Origin: Alphaproteobacteria bacterium
Lineage (GTDB): Bacteria; Pseudomonadota; Alphaproteobacteria; Rhodobacterales; Rhodobacteraceae
NCBI GenBank assembly: GCA_030433335.1
Contig: JAUILL010000033.1
Coordinates: 1 to 36,281 of the forward strand
DNA length: 36,281 bases
Direction: 5' to 3'
The position numbers and the translations under genes are program-made. Positions 24,454 to 33,704 of this stretch are shown here, in pieces; the stretch's first letter is position 1, and each line of letters starts with the position of its first letter. The notes under the pieces were generated by a model that was not told the origin of the DNA, searched no databases, and saw only the letters and a program-made list of their open reading frames with translations.

Positions 24454-25197
24454 TTACCCGCGTTCTTTCCAGCGGACCATTTGGCGGAGGACACCGTGCA
24501 GGGTTTGGACGTCCGCACGGGTCAAGGGCATCCGGCTCCACAAATTGCGGAGGTTGGTTTTCATGTTGTCGGCTTTGGTTTCGGGGAAGAAGAAACCAGC
24601 GTCGTCGAGGCGTTCTTCGTAATGGGTGGCGAGTTTTTCGACTTCGATCGCGCTGGCCCACTCGGTGCCTGCGAGTTCGTAGTTGATGGGCTCTGCCGCA
24701 ATGGTCTGGCGGCTCCATTCATAGGCGCAGAGTAGGACACACTGGCCAAGGTTCAGCGAGGCGAATTCGGGGTTCACTGGCACCGAGATGATCGCATTGG
24801 CGCGGGCGATATCCTCGTTTTCCAGACCGGCGCGTTCAGGTCCGAACATGAAGGCGACTTTCTCGCCGGCGTTGACGCGGGCGTTGGCTTCTTTCATGGC
24901 TTGCTCGGGGGTGTAGACCGGTTTGGTCAAGCCGCGCGGGCGGGCCGTCGTCGCAAAGACAAAGGCGCAGTCGTCGAGTGCAGTCGGAAGATCAGGCGTC
25001 AGCATGGCCTCGTCCAAAAGACGCCCTGCCCCGCTGGCCATGGCAACTGCGCGCTGGTTGGGCCAGCCGTCGCGGGGATCGACGATCCGCATCCGGTCGA
25101 GGCCGAAGTTCCACATGGCCCGTGCCGCCGCGCCGATATTCTCGCCCATTTGGGGGCGGACCAGCACGAACGAAGGCTGCGGGGTATCTGTGGGCAT
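24454..25197 (-). CDS. trmJ: tRNA/rRNA methyltransferase of the SpoU (SPOUT) family, TrmJ-like
   Basis: This 247-residue 2'-O-ribose methyltransferase resembles TrmJ, which methylates position 32 of several tRNAs. Evidence is the N-terminal FVLVRPQMGENIGAAARAMWNFGL, the AdoMet-binding trefoil-knot segments VAFMFGPERAGLENEDIARAN and ISVPVNPEFASLNLGQCVLLCAYEW, and the C-terminal LHGVLRQMVRWKERG. Length and layout fit TrmJ better than the smaller TrmL. AGGAG lies about eight bases before the ATG. It stands alone between convergent and divergent neighbours. The tRNA target is taken from the family and not shown by the sequence. Confidence 0.87.
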   Translation of the reverse strand: MPTDTPQPSFVLVRPQMGENIGAAARAMWNFGLDRMRIVDPRDGWPNQRAVAMASGAGRLLDEAMLTPDLPTALDDCAFVFATTARPRGLTKPVYTPEQAMKEANARVNAGEKVAFMFGPERAGLENEDIARANAIISVPVNPEFASLNLGQCVLLCAYEWSRQTIAAEPINYELAGTEWASAIEVEKLATHYEERLDDAGFFFPETKADNMKTNLRNLWSRMPLTRADVQTLHGVLRQMVRWKERG

Positions 25198-25325
25198 GGG
25201 GTTCTCCTGGCGCGAACGGTTTGCGGGGTCTGATAGTCTGCCATGGGAAAACCCGCAAGCAGAGCGATGGTCAAAGCCGAAAAACCACGGTAAAGGAGCC
25301 GGAACACCGAATGAGGAGTCTCTTC

Positions 25326-25946
25326 ATGTCCGAGCTTGAACTGCCCCAGATCTATCTGATCACGCCCCCTGATTTTGATTTCCGCGAGTTCCCCGAAGAA
25401 ATGGCGCGGGTTCTGGACGCGACAGAGATCGCGTGCGTGCGTCTGGCTCTGGCAACCACGGACGAAGATCGCATTCTGCGCAGCGCGGATGCCCTACGCG
25501 AGGTGACCCATGACCGCGACATCGCGTTGGTGATCGAACGCCACGTGCTGCTGGCCGAGCGTCTGGGCTTGGACGGGGTGCACCTGACCGACGGGGCACG
25601 CTCTGTGCGTGCGACACGCAAGCAGCTTGGCGATGATGCGATTGTGGGCAGCTACTGCGCGGCCTCGCGCCATGACGGTATGAACGCGGGCGAAGCGGGT
25701 GCGGACTACGTGTCCTTTGGCCCCGTTGGCGGGACTGCTTTGGGCGATGGGTCCCACGCGGACGCAGAGCTGTTCGGCTGGTGGTCGCAGATGATCGAAC
25801 TGCCCGTCGTCGCCGAAGGCGCCCTGACCGAAGAGCTGATCCGAACCATCTCGCCGGTCACTGACTTCTTTGGCATCGGCGCAGAGATTTGGGATACCGA
25901 AGATCCCGCTGCGACTCTGAAAACCTTCGTAGCAGCGATGAGCTAA
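25326..25946 (+). CDS. Thiamine phosphate synthase-like (ThiE/TenI family) protein
   Basis: This 206-residue TIM-barrel protein is related to ThiE/TenI. The strand motifs are recognisable: PQIYLITPPDFD, IACVRLALATTDEDRI, DIALVIERHVLLAERLGLDGVHLTDG, IVGSYCAASRHDGMNAGEAGADYVSFGPVGG, and ELPVVAEGALTEELI. True ThiE condenses the pyrimidine and thiazole halves of thiamine. Several ThiE signature positions differ here (for example PPDFD in place of the usual TDR), so it may be a paralogue with another role. The ATG at 25326 has GAGGAG about eight bases upstream; an ATG at 25311 overlaps that site. Its stop is one base from the stop of the convergent olsA gene, with no terminator between. Confidence 0.75.
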   Translation: MSELELPQIYLITPPDFDFREFPEEMARVLDATEIACVRLALATTDEDRILRSADALREVTHDRDIALVIERHVLLAERLGLDGVHLTDGARSVRATRKQLGDDAIVGSYCAASRHDGMNAGEAGADYVSFGPVGGTALGDGSHADAELFGWWSQMIELPVVAEGALTEELIRTISPVTDFFGIGAEIWDTEDPAATLKTFVAAMS

Positions 25947-25947
25947 G

Positions 25948-26760
25948 TTACATCGCGCTGCGGACCGTGTCCTCGAGCGCTTTGGTCAAATCCTTGCGGT
26001 GGGCGAAATCGGCCACCGCCACAGAGGGGTGGTAGATCACATCGACCTGCCCCTGACGCGGCGTCGACAGGACCTTGAGCAGGTGCTCGCCGAACTCCAT
26101 ATCACCCCACCAGCCGTAGAACCGCGCGTCCTGACCATCAGGCGCTGTGTAGCGTACCGTGACGGGCTGAATGCGCAGATCCTCTCGGAAGCCGGGCTGG
26201 AAGAATGCCGCAAAGAGCGTGGATTTGAAGGGCAGCACACGGCGGCTGTCAGTCGAGGTGCCCTCTGGGAAGAACAGCAGTTGGTGGCCGTGGCTCAGAC
26301 GCTCTTGGAAGAGTTCGGTTTGGGCGCGGGCTTCTTTGCGGTCGCGCTTGATAAATACGGTGCCTGTGGCGCGGGCGAGCCAGCCGATACCAGCCCAACC
26401 CGCCACCTCTGCCTTGGACACAAAGTAGATGGTCTGCCGCGCGTTCAGGGCAAAGATGTCCAGCCAGCTGGCGTGGTTCGCAACGACTGCCAGTTTCCCA
26501 TGCTCTGGCGTGCCGATGCGTCGAAAGCGGATACCCATTGCTGGAAAGGCCAGCGTGCAGACCGTGCGAGTGATGTAGGGCGTGATCGGGCGGTTCTGGC
26601 CAAAGATCGGGGCTTCGAGGAGCCGCAGAAGCAGCGTCAGGATCAGCCCGACCGCGCAGAGCAGGCCCAAGGGAATGCCGCGCAACAAGACGAGGCACCA
26701 CCCCAGAGCGCTGATCCGCGGAAACTCCGGACGGTCACCGCTATCCCATGTTGCGCTCAT
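25948..26760 (-). CDS. olsA: Lyso-ornithine lipid O-acyltransferase OlsA (PlsC-like)
   Basis: This 270-residue membrane-bound acyltransferase is of the PlsC fold. A hydrophobic N-terminal segment (GWCLVLLRGIPLGLLCAVGLILTLLLRL, given here as about residues 20-47) anchors it. The catalytic HX4D motif is His96 to Asp101 in ANHASWLD, and the substrate motif is FPEGTSTDS. Its ATG overlaps the TGA of the preceding OlsB gene by four bases (ATGA). That coupling makes it the second enzyme of ornithine lipid synthesis, adding the second fatty acyl chain to lyso-ornithine lipid. Without that context it would be called a generic 1-acyl-glycerol-3-phosphate acyltransferase. Confidence 0.85.
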   Translation of the reverse strand: MSATWDSGDRPEFPRISALGWCLVLLRGIPLGLLCAVGLILTLLLRLLEAPIFGQNRPITPYITRTVCTLAFPAMGIRFRRIGTPEHGKLAVVANHASWLDIFALNARQTIYFVSKAEVAGWAGIGWLARATGTVFIKRDRKEARAQTELFQERLSHGHQLLFFPEGTSTDSRRVLPFKSTLFAAFFQPGFREDLRIQPVTVRYTAPDGQDARFYGWWGDMEFGEHLLKVLSTPRQGQVDVIYHPSVAVADFAHRKDLTKALEDTVRSAM

Positions 26761-27530
26761 GATCTCAGGCCCTTGGAGTAAATGGCTTTCTGGGTCGCGC
26801 TCAGGCGCGCAGCGTCCATGACCAAGCAGATATCCGTGGTGTTGAACGCGTGGTCGACGTAGGCCCCCTCGCCCACGTAGCCCCCAAGGCGAAGGTAAGC
26901 TTTGATCAGCGCGGGCACCGCAAGCATGGCCGGTTTTCGGTCGATCTGGTCGCAAGGGATCAGATCCATCGGCTGGAAGTGATCATCGACAGCCCGCACC
27001 CGCAACTCTGGCGGTGCAAGATGACGCTCGTGGAGTAGCGACAGGGATGGCGCCAGCGCGGCCACATCAGTTCCGTGGAAACTGGCGGTTCCGAACATGA
27101 CCTCGATCCGGTGATCCGCCACATACTCGGCCAAACCGTTCCACATCACCAGCATCGCGGCGCCACCGCGGTAATCCGCGTGCAGACACGAGCGGCCTAA
27201 CTCTAGCAGCTTGCGCCCGCTATCTTTCAGGACAGTCAGGTCGTACTCGGTCTCGGAATAGAACCGCCCGATCGACGGCATCTGGTCATCCCGCAGCAGA
27301 CGATAGACCGCGACGACCCGGTCGCCTTCGGGCCGTGACAGATCCTCTAGCAAGAGATGATCGAAAAACGGATCAAACTCGTCCTTTTCCAGCCGCGCGT
27401 CGTGATCCACATGGGGCCCATCCGCGCCGAGTTCGGCGACAAAAACCTCGTACCGCAAGCGTTGCGCCGCGCGCAGATCATCCGATCCTGCTGCAAGTCG
27501 CACCGAAAACTCGGGAGTAGAAACGGCCAT
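26757..27530 (-). CDS. olsB: Ornithine-acyl[acyl carrier protein] N-acyltransferase OlsB
   Basis: This 257-residue GNAT-fold enzyme resembles OlsB, which transfers a 3-hydroxyacyl chain from acyl carrier protein to the alpha-amino group of ornithine. Features are VRLAAGSDDLRAAQRLRYEVFVAELGA near the N-terminus, the DEFDPFFDHLLL segment, LLELGRSCLHADYRGGAAMLVMWNGLAEYV, and the C-terminal CLVMDAARL. The ATG at 27530 follows AAGG by about eight bases; a GTG sits at 27533. Ornithine lipids are phosphorus-free membrane lipids important for marine alphaproteobacteria under phosphate limitation. No clear Pho box was found in the 120 bases upstream. Confidence 0.88.
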   Translation of the reverse strand: MAVSTPEFSVRLAAGSDDLRAAQRLRYEVFVAELGADGPHVDHDARLEKDEFDPFFDHLLLEDLSRPEGDRVVAVYRLLRDDQMPSIGRFYSETEYDLTVLKDSGRKLLELGRSCLHADYRGGAAMLVMWNGLAEYVADHRIEVMFGTASFHGTDVAALAPSLSLLHERHLAPPELRVRAVDDHFQPMDLIPCDQIDRKPAMLAVPALIKAYLRLGGYVGEGAYVDHAFNTTDICLVMDAARLSATQKAIYSKGLRS

Positions 27531-27650
27531 CACGCTGCCTTGTCACACTGGATCTGTTCAGGCGGAGATGTAGGCGCTCTGGCACCGTGATGCAAACACC
27601 GCCTGCTAAGTGGTTCAAACGTATAGGTTCTTGAAACTGGTAATGATCAA

Positions 27651-27836
27651 TTAAGATTCGTCGTATACGGGTAAAAGAGCAACACGGGAGGAGTCGATGA
27701 CAACCTTGCCTTGCTCGCGGAAATTCACGGTCACGCGGCCCTGAATGTTCGACTGAACCTGACCCAGCCCCCAATCGGGTTGTTGCGGGTGCCGGACAAT
27801 CGCTCCGGGTTCGAGAAAGGCGTTCAAATCTGTCAT
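27651..27836 (-). CDS. Small DUF3553-family protein
   Basis: This 61-residue protein begins MTDLNAFLEPGAIVRHPQQP and continues DWGLGQVQSNIQGRVTVNFREQGKVVID. The pattern fits DUF3553, a small beta-rich domain of alphaproteobacteria whose HPxxPDWGxGQVQ core resembles the barrel domains found in some nucleic-acid-binding proteins. It has no signal peptide or membrane helix. It is divergent from chpT with only 26 bases between the two starts, so their promoters must overlap. No function is established. Confidence 0.85.
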   Translation of the reverse strand: MTDLNAFLEPGAIVRHPQQPDWGLGQVQSNIQGRVTVNFREQGKVVIDSSRVALLPVYDES

Positions 27837-27862
27837 CGTTTCCTCGCAATTGGAGAAGCGTT

Positions 27863-28462
27863 ATGCGGCACAGCCCGAAGCGGATAGCAGACCTTTTGGG
27901 ATCGCGCCTTTGTCATGATCTCATTTCACCGATCGGCGCAGTGTGCAACGGCGTTGAGCTGTTGGCCATGGGACCGATGGGCAACCTGCCCGAGCTAGCA
28001 TTGATTTCCGACAGCATCGAAGCGGCGAATTTCCGCGTTCAGTTCTACCGCGTGGCCTACGGTCTGGCCTCGGACGACCAAGCCCTGAGCGAGGGCGAGG
28101 CGCGCCGCATTCTAGCCGGCGTCTACAAAGGGGCCCGACTGAAGGTCGATTGGGCAGTCAAAGCGCCCATGCCCCGCCCCGAGGTCAAACTGGCTTTCCT
28201 GTTGATCCAATGTATTGAGGATGCCCTACCCTATGGCGGCAATGTTCGGATCACGCACAATGGCATGTTCTGGCGCATTGAGGCGGATGGTCGGATCAAG
28301 ATTAAGGATCAGGCTCTTTGGGATGGCATCTGCTCCGGCGCAGAGCCCGAGGAGTTGTCGCCAAACAGCGTGCACTACGCGCTGATCCCCTATGCCCTAG
28401 AGGACGCGGGCCGCAGGATCATTTGCAACAACAGCGAAGATCACATCGAACTGACGTTCTGA
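27863..28462 (+). CDS. chpT: Histidine phosphotransferase ChpT
   Basis: This 199-residue cytoplasmic protein passes phosphate from the hybrid kinase CckA to CtrA and CpdR in the alphaproteobacterial cell-cycle and motility relay. The phospho-accepting His is His18 in GSRLCHDLISPIGAVCNGVELL, in the usual N-terminal helical hairpin. The C-terminal half has the degenerate kinase-like ATPase fold of ChpT (FLLIQCIEDALPYGGNVRI and SVHYALIPYALEDAGRRI). GGAG lies seven bases before the ATG. In roseobacters this relay mainly controls flagellar motility and gene transfer agents rather than viability; that is family knowledge. A terminator follows. Confidence 0.9.
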   Translation: MRHSPKRIADLLGSRLCHDLISPIGAVCNGVELLAMGPMGNLPELALISDSIEAANFRVQFYRVAYGLASDDQALSEGEARRILAGVYKGARLKVDWAVKAPMPRPEVKLAFLLIQCIEDALPYGGNVRITHNGMFWRIEADGRIKIKDQALWDGICSGAEPEELSPNSVHYALIPYALEDAGRRIICNNSEDHIELTF

Positions 28463-28465
28463 ACG

Positions 28466-28503
28466 AAAAAACCGGCCCTGATCCAGAGCCGGTTTCTTTT
28501 TGC
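28466..28503. terminator. Bidirectional terminator between chpT and proA
   Basis: AAACCGGC (28469-28476) pairs with GCCGGTTT (28488-28495) around an 11-base loop, followed by CTTTTT on the plus strand. A run of A before the stem gives a T tract on the minus strand as well, so it can serve both convergent genes. Confidence 0.88.
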
Positions 28504-28504
28504 C

Positions 28505-29770
28505 TTAGCCGCGGACAGTCCCGTCGCCCACAACCAGATATTTGAAGCTGGTCAGCTGCTCGGCCCCGACGGGCCCGCGAGCGTGCATCTTGCCCGTCGC
28601 GATCCCGATCTCTGCCCCCATCCCGAATTCGCCACCATCGGCAAACTGGGTCGAGGCATTGCGCATCAGGATGGCGCTGTCGAGGCGGGCAAAGAACTCT
28701 GCCGCCGCGCCGTCATCCTCGGTGATAATGCAATCAGTGTGCTGCGAGTGGTGATCCGAGATATACTGGATCGCCTCGTCCAGATCATCGACCACACGCG
28801 CCGCGATGATGCTATCAAGGAACTCTGTCCCCCAGTCAGCGTCGGTCGCGGGAACGACGCCCTCGATCCCCTGTAGCGCCGCATCCCCGCGCACTTCGAC
28901 ACCAGCCGCGACCAAGGCTTTGACAATCTCGGCCCCCAAGCCAACCAGTTGATCGCGGTGGATCAGCAGGCACTCCGCAGCGCCACAGATACCGGTCCGG
29001 CGGGTTTTGGCGTTCAGGACAACCTTCATCGCCTTGTCTGCGTCTGCAGCGGCGTCCACGTAGACGTGCACGATCCCTTCAAGGTGGGCAAAAACGGGCA
29101 CGCGGGCTTCACGCTGGACGAGGCCAACGAGACCTTTACCGCCGCGAGGCACAATCACGTCGATGTAATCGGTCATGGTCAGCATCTCGCTGACGGCGGC
29201 GCGATCACGGGTCGGCACCAGTTGCACAGCGTCTTCGGGCAGACCCGCTTCGCGCAGACCAGCGGCCAGCGCAGCGTGGATCGCCCGCGAAGAATGGAAG
29301 CTCTCTGAGCCGCCGCGCAGGATCACCGCGTTTCCGGCCTTCAGGCACAGGGCACCGGCATCCGCCGTCACGTTCGGACGGCTTTCGTAGATCACGCCAA
29401 TCACGCCCAAAGGGGTCCGGACGCGCTGAATGTGCAGCCCCGACGGACGGTCCCATTCCGCCAGCACGGCGCCCACCGGATCATCCTGCCCCGCGACCGA
29501 GCGCAGGCCATCGCAAATCCCCTGGATGCGGGCATCATCCAACATCAGGCGATCCATCATGGCGTCCGTTAGGCCTTTGTTGCGACCAAACTCCAGATCC
29601 TTGGCATTGGCGGCAATCACCTCGGCGCGGGACTCCCACAGCGCATCGGCTGCGGCGGTCAGCGCACGGGTTTTGGCCTCGGCTGGGGCGGTGGCCAGAA
29701 CCTTTGCGGCTGCGCGTGCGCGCTGGCCCAGTTCCGCCATCATCGAGGAAATGTCTTCCACGTCCTTCAT
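28505..29770 (-). CDS. proA: Gamma-glutamyl phosphate reductase
   Basis: This 421-residue NADPH-dependent enzyme converts gamma-glutamyl phosphate to glutamate-5-semialdehyde, the second step of proline synthesis. It has the aldehyde-dehydrogenase fold: [34 protein letters not shown] (about residues 121-154) is the cofactor region, and the catalytic thiol is Cys262 in [20 protein letters not shown] lies eight bases before the ATG. The gene is 12 bases downstream of proB, so the kinase and reductase are co-translated and can pass on the unstable acyl phosphate. Confidence 0.96.
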   Translation of the reverse strand: MKDVEDISSMMAELGQRARAAAKVLATAPAEAKTRALTAAADALWESRAEVIAANAKDLEFGRNKGLTDAMMDRLMLDDARIQGICDGLRSVAGQDDPVGAVLAEWDRPSGLHIQRVRTPLGVIGVIYESRPNVTADAGALCLKAGNAVILRGGSESFHSSRAIHAALAAGLREAGLPEDAVQLVPTRDRAAVSEMLTMTDYIDVIVPRGGKGLVGLVQREARVPVFAHLEGIVHVYVDAAADADKAMKVVLNAKTRRTGICGAAECLLIHRDQLVGLGAEIVKALVAAGVEVRGDAALQGIEGVVPATDADWGTEFLDSIIAARVVDDLDEAIQYISDHHSQHTDCIITEDDGAAAEFFARLDSAILMRNASTQFADGGEFGMGAEIGIATGKMHARGPVGAEQLTSFKYLVVGDGTVRG

Positions 29771-29782
29771 CGCCTTAGCTCC

Positions 29783-30889
29783 TTAAATTGCCATGTCGTC
29801 TCTATGGATCAATGCAGCGCGTCCAGGATAGCCCAAAAGCGCCTCGATATCATCACTGCGGTGGCCGCGGATCACCCGCGCCTCGTCCGCTGTGTAACGG
29901 GTCAACCCCATGCCGAGCGCATGCCCCTCTGGACTGCGCAACTCGACCGGATCACCGCGCCCAAAGTAGCCGATCACGCTGGTCACACCCGCAGGCAACA
30001 AGCTTTTGCCGCGTTTCAGGGCGTCCGCGGCACCTGCGTCCAGCATCAGAACGCCCTGCGGTTTCATCGCCGAGATCCAGCCCTTGCGAGCGGCTTTGGG
30101 GTCGGTTTGCGCGAGGAACCAAGTGCAGTTAGCCCCGTTCTCCAACGCTGACAGCGGGCGGGTCACGGACCCTTCGGTGATCGCCATGGCGCAGCCCGCC
30201 GCGGTTGCGGTTTTTGCGGCCATCACTTTGGTCTTCATGCCGCCCTTGGACAGGCCAGAGCCGGCATCCCCCGCCATCGCCTCGATCTCTGGGGTGATCT
30301 CGGAAATGGTGTCGTAGCGTTTTGCGGTGGGGGCAATCTGCGGATTGGCCGAATAGAATCCGTCCACATCGGACAGCAGGATCAGCTGGTCCGCGCCAAC
30401 CGTCACAGCGATCTGCGCGGCCATGCGGTCGTTGTCGCCATAGCGAATTTCATCGGTGGCCACGGTGTCGTTCTCGTTGACGATCGGAACCACGCCAAAG
30501 CCGATCAAAGTCGCCAAAGTCGCGCGGCTGTTCAAATAGCGGCGACGGTCCGCGCTATCCTCAAGAGTAACTAGGACCTGTCCGGTTTTGATCCCGTGGG
30601 GCGCTAGCACCTCTTCGTAAGCGCGCGCGAGGCGGATCTGACCGACTGCAGCGGCAGCCTGTGATTGTTCGAGCGGCAGTTCGGTGTAGGGCAAGCCCAA
30701 CACCCCGCGCCCCAACGCGATCGAGCCAGAGGACACCAGAATGACATCTGCCCCGCGATCACGGAGCATCTTTACATCTTCGGCGAGGCCGACCAGCCAG
30801 TCAGCGCGCAATTCACCGGTTTTCTTGTCGACCAGAAGGGCCGAGCCGATCTTGATGACAACGCGCTTTGCAGCACTCAGGGTTGCCAT
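29783..30889 (-). CDS. proB: Glutamate 5-kinase
   Basis: This 368-residue enzyme phosphorylates glutamate in the first, proline-inhibited step of proline synthesis. The amino-acid kinase domain is at about residues 7-255, with [51 protein letters not shown] and [15 protein letters not shown]-terminal PUA domain follows (about 275-360, with [24 protein letters not shown]). The start overlaps the end of obg by 13 bases. The obg-proB-proA order is common in alphaproteobacteria. Confidence 0.96.
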   Translation of the reverse strand: MATLSAAKRVVIKIGSALLVDKKTGELRADWLVGLAEDVKMLRDRGADVILVSSGSIALGRGVLGLPYTELPLEQSQAAAAVGQIRLARAYEEVLAPHGIKTGQVLVTLEDSADRRRYLNSRATLATLIGFGVVPIVNENDTVATDEIRYGDNDRMAAQIAVTVGADQLILLSDVDGFYSANPQIAPTAKRYDTISEITPEIEAMAGDAGSGLSKGGMKTKVMAAKTATAAGCAMAITEGSVTRPLSALENGANCTWFLAQTDPKAARKGWISAMKPQGVLMLDAGAADALKRGKSLLPAGVTSVIGYFGRGDPVELRSPEGHALGMGLTRYTADEARVIRGHRSDDIEALLGYPGRAALIHRDDMAI

Positions 30890-31932
30890 GTTCCGCTCTC
30901 CTGATCCTCGTCTTCTTCGGATTCTTCTTTCTTGATGCGCAGGCGGTCGTCCTCGATCTGGGCACGGACGGCGCGCAGCACCTCGGGCAGACCTTCACGG
31001 CTGACGCTGGACAGCATCATGACGGGGCCGCCGACAGCCTCTTCAAGCTCGGCGCGCTTTTCTTCACGCTCTTCGTCGTCGAGCGCGTCGATCTTGTTCA
31101 AGGCCGTCACGCGGGGTTTGTCCGCCAACTCGCCGCCGTATGCCTCGAGTTCGCCGATGATGACCTCGTAGTCATGGGCCACGTCGTCCGAAGTGCCGTC
31201 GACCAGATGCAGCAAAACTGCGCAACGTTCGACGTGACCAAGGAAACGGTCACCGATCCCCCGCCCTTCGGACGCGCCCTCGATCAAGCCGGGAATGTCG
31301 GCCATGACGAATTCCGCGTTGTCGATGCCAACAACGCCAAGGTTCGGGTGCAGTGTGGTGAACGGATAGTCCGCGATTTTGGGACGCGCGTTCGAACAGG
31401 CAGACAAGAAGGTCGACTTGCCTGCGTTCGGCAGACCCAGCAGGCCCGCGTCCGCGATTAGCTTCAGACGCAGCCAGACGGTGCGGGTGATGCCCTCTTG
31501 TCCGGGGTTGGCGTGACGCGGCGCTTGGTTGGTCGCGGATTTGAAGCGCAAGTTGCCCCAGCCGCCGTTCCCGCCCTTGGCCAGCACGATGCGATCGCCC
31601 ACTTCGGTCAGGTCGAACAGAACGGTCTCTTCGTCCTCATCGAGGATTTCGGTGCCCGAGGGCACGCGCAGAACGATGTCTTTGCCGTCCGCACCGGTGC
31701 GCTGCTGGCCCTTGCCCGGCAGTCCGTTGCCCGCAAAGAAATGCTGCTGGTAGCGGAAGTCGATCAGGGTGTTCAGGCCATCCACGACCTCGACCACGAC
31801 GTCACCGCCGCGGCCGCCGTCGCCACCATTCGGACCACCATATTCAATGAACTTTTCCCGCCGGAAGCTGACGCACCCCGACCCGCCGTTCCCCGAACGG
31901 ATTTCGATTCTGGCAAGGTCTAGGAATTTCAT
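30877..31932 (-). CDS. obg: GTPase Obg/CgtA
   Basis: This 351-residue essential ribosome-associated GTPase acts in late 50S assembly and growth control. The glycine-rich Obg fold fills residues 1-158 ([39 protein letters not shown]). The G domain follows: G1 GLPNAGKS at 166-173, the switch-[13 protein letters not shown]3 [10 protein letters not shown], and G4 LNKIDALDD. The last about 20 residues are acidic ([12 protein letters not shown]), as usual in this family. It overlaps proB by 13 bases and lies 53 bases after the GNAT gene. Confidence 0.96.
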   Translation of the reverse strand: MKFLDLARIEIRSGNGGSGCVSFRREKFIEYGGPNGGDGGRGGDVVVEVVDGLNTLIDFRYQQHFFAGNGLPGKGQQRTGADGKDIVLRVPSGTEILDEDEETVLFDLTEVGDRIVLAKGGNGGWGNLRFKSATNQAPRHANPGQEGITRTVWLRLKLIADAGLLGLPNAGKSTFLSACSNARPKIADYPFTTLHPNLGVVGIDNAEFVMADIPGLIEGASEGRGIGDRFLGHVERCAVLLHLVDGTSDDVAHDYEVIIGELEAYGGELADKPRVTALNKIDALDDEEREEKRAELEEAVGGPVMMLSSVSREGLPEVLRAVRAQIEDDRLRIKKEESEEDEDQESGTWQP

Positions 31933-31985
31933 GCGTCACCCATTCTGGCAGTTTGCACGCCTGTTACAGCGAGCGACCGACGGGA

Positions 31986-32525
31986 TCAATCCAGCCGGCG
32001 TGTATATGTCCAAGTCGGCACACGCGTATTTCGCGCGACCGAAAACGTTTCCGCGTCCCCGAGGTATTCGAAGCCGCAATTGGTCAGCACCCGTGCGGAT
32101 GCCAGATTTTCCTGAAACACCTCGGCAAAGAACGTCGCGTTCTTCCTCGGGTTCGCTTCGACCAGCGCACGCACGGCGGCAGAGGCGACACCTGTGTTCC
32201 AGTGGCTTGGTCCGACCCAGTAGCCGACCTGCGCCTGATTGCGATCCATCGGTTGCAGACTGATGATCCCCATCACTTCGGGGCCGCCTTGCGCCGTGGC
32301 ATCCATAGCCCAGATAATTTCTTCCGCGCCGGGCTCCATCGCGCGTTTCACGAACTGTTCGACCGCACCTGGCGGCAACGGATGCGGGATCGAGCGCGTC
32401 ATCCGCGCAACCCGTTCATCCCCTGCGTAGAACGAGATCATGCCCTCATCCGACTTGCGCAGCGGCCGCAAAACAAAACTTCCCGCGTCAATAACCTGCG
32501 GCGCCTCTAAAACCTCTTCAACCAT
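31986..32525 (-). CDS. GNAT-family N-acetyltransferase (RimJ/RimL type)
   Basis: This 179-residue acetyl-CoA-dependent acetyltransferase has the RimJ/RimL pattern: FVLRPLRKSDEGMISFYAGDERVARM near the N-terminus, QVGYWVGPSHWNTGVASAAVRALVE as the acetyl-CoA loop region, and ENLASARVLTNCGFEYLG near the C-terminus. The ATG at 32525 has GGAGGAGG directly upstream; the open frame extends further but lacks that site. Its place between rpmA and obg is conserved in Rhodobacterales, which suggests a ribosome-linked target. That is inference. Confidence 0.9.
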   Translation of the reverse strand: MVEEVLEAPQVIDAGSFVLRPLRKSDEGMISFYAGDERVARMTRSIPHPLPPGAVEQFVKRAMEPGAEEIIWAMDATAQGGPEVMGIISLQPMDRNQAQVGYWVGPSHWNTGVASAAVRALVEANPRKNATFFAEVFQENLASARVLTNCGFEYLGDAETFSVARNTRVPTWTYTRRLD

Positions 32526-32606
32526 GTGCCCTCCTCCGGCATTGCGGATTCCTAGTAGATGGGGTCGTACCCTCCCCGCACAACTGTCCAACTACTTGTA
32601 AACGGT

Positions 32607-32649
32607 AAAAAATCGCAAAAAATTAGGGGGCCGGTAGTACCGACCCCCT
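32607..32649 (-). terminator. Terminator after rplU-rpmA
   Basis: Read on the minus strand, AGGGGGTCGGT (32649-32639) pairs with ACCGGCCCCCT (32635-32625) as an 11-bp stem with one G-T wobble and a 3-base loop, then AATTTTTTGCGATTTTTT. It separates the two ribosomal genes from the GNAT-obg-proBA genes. Confidence 0.9.
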
Positions 32650-32675
32650 GAAATCTTGTACCCTTCGGGTTCGGT

Positions 32676-32945
32676 TTATTCTGCAGCCTCGGCTACAGGA
32701 ACAACCGAAACAAAGGTGCGGCCTTTGAGGCCTTTGGTAAAGGTGATTTTACCGTGTGCGGTCGCGAACAGGGTGTGATCCTTGCCCTGACCTACGTTGT
32801 CACCCGGCCACCATTTGTTGCCGCGCTGACGCACGATGATGTTGCCCGGAATTGCTTCCTGACCGCCAAACAGTTTGACGCCAAGACGGCGACCAGCACT
32901 GTCGCGACCGTTACGGGATGAACCGCCAGCTTTTTTGTGTGCCAT
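32676..32945 (-). CDS. rpmA: 50S ribosomal protein bL27
   Basis: This 89-residue protein begins [20 protein letters not shown] and continues with [10 protein letters not shown], the diagnostic bL27 start whose N-terminal tail reaches the peptidyl-transferase centre. [26 protein letters not shown] follows, also typical. Here the tail begins directly with the mature AHKKAGG form, without the cleaved leader found in Firmicutes. It lies 22 bases after rplU and is followed by a strong terminator. Confidence 0.97.
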   Translation of the reverse strand: MAHKKAGGSSRNGRDSAGRRLGVKLFGGQEAIPGNIIVRQRGNKWWPGDNVGQGKDHTLFATAHGKITFTKGLKGRTFVSVVPVAEAAE

Positions 32946-32967
32946 GGGTTGGTCTCCTTACTTCGGC

Positions 32968-33573
32968 TTAGTTTGCCAGTTCTTTGGCCTGCTCAACCCA
33001 GCCTTCACGCTGGATACGGCCTTTGAACGACAGTTTCTCATCCATCTCAGCAATGTCCGCTTCGGTCCATGCTGCGATCTGTGCGAAAGAGGTGATACCT
33101 GCTTCGAGAAGCTTCTTCTCGAGAGCGGGGCCAACGCCCGACAGCTTCTTCAGGTCGTCTGCGCCAGCGGTTGCTGCTGCAGCAGGAGCTGCCGAAGCGG
33201 TTGCAGGAGCTGCGACGCTGCGTGCACCCAGAGCAGCCTTTACGCCGGTCGCGTCTGCGCCTGCGGTCAGGATGTCGGTGATGCGGACAACGGTCAGTTG
33301 CTGACGGTGGCCACGGGTACGCTGCGAGCTGTGCTTACGGCGACGCTTGACGAAAGTGATTTTCTTTTCGTCTTTGATCAGGTCCAGAACTTCGGCCTGA
33401 ACAGCAGCACCATCAACAAAGGGTGCGCCGATGACGGTGATTTCGCCGCCAACCATCAAGACGTCGTTGAACTGAACAGTTTCACCTGCGTCAGCTGCAA
33501 GCTTTTCGATGCGGAGTACATCGCCCGACTGGACTTTGTACTGCTTGCCACCGGTTTTGAGGACAGCAAACAT
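32968..33573 (-). CDS. rplU: 50S ribosomal protein bL21 with a C-terminal helix-hairpin-helix extension
   Basis: This 201-residue protein has the complete bL21 core at residues 1-103 ([45 protein letters not shown]). An Ala/Pro-rich linker at about 104-138 leads to an extra domain at about 139-201. That domain ([41 protein letters not shown]) is a helix-hairpin-helix of the kind found in DNA- or RNA-binding proteins. E. coli bL21 has 103 residues, so the protein is nearly doubled. The ATG at 33573 is the natural bL21 start; the open frame runs upstream to 33636 without homology. The core binds 23S rRNA; the extension's role is unknown to me. Confidence 0.95.
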   Translation of the reverse strand: MFAVLKTGGKQYKVQSGDVLRIEKLAADAGETVQFNDVLMVGGEITVIGAPFVDGAAVQAEVLDLIKDEKKITFVKRRRKHSSQRTRGHRQQLTVVRITDILTAGADATGVKAALGARSVAAPATASAAPAAAATAGADDLKKLSGVGPALEKKLLEAGITSFAQIAAWTEADIAEMDEKLSFKGRIQREGWVEQAKELAN

Positions 33574-33704
33574 TGCCGTTTCCTTTTCCGTTTGTCGCGT
33601 CTTTCGGACCCGTGCGGGGTTGCCGGCCGAAGCCACCTAAAACTGCGAGCCCCTAAGGGCTATATTGAATCGACTCTAGCCGCAGGGATGCGGCGCGAGC
33701 CGCG

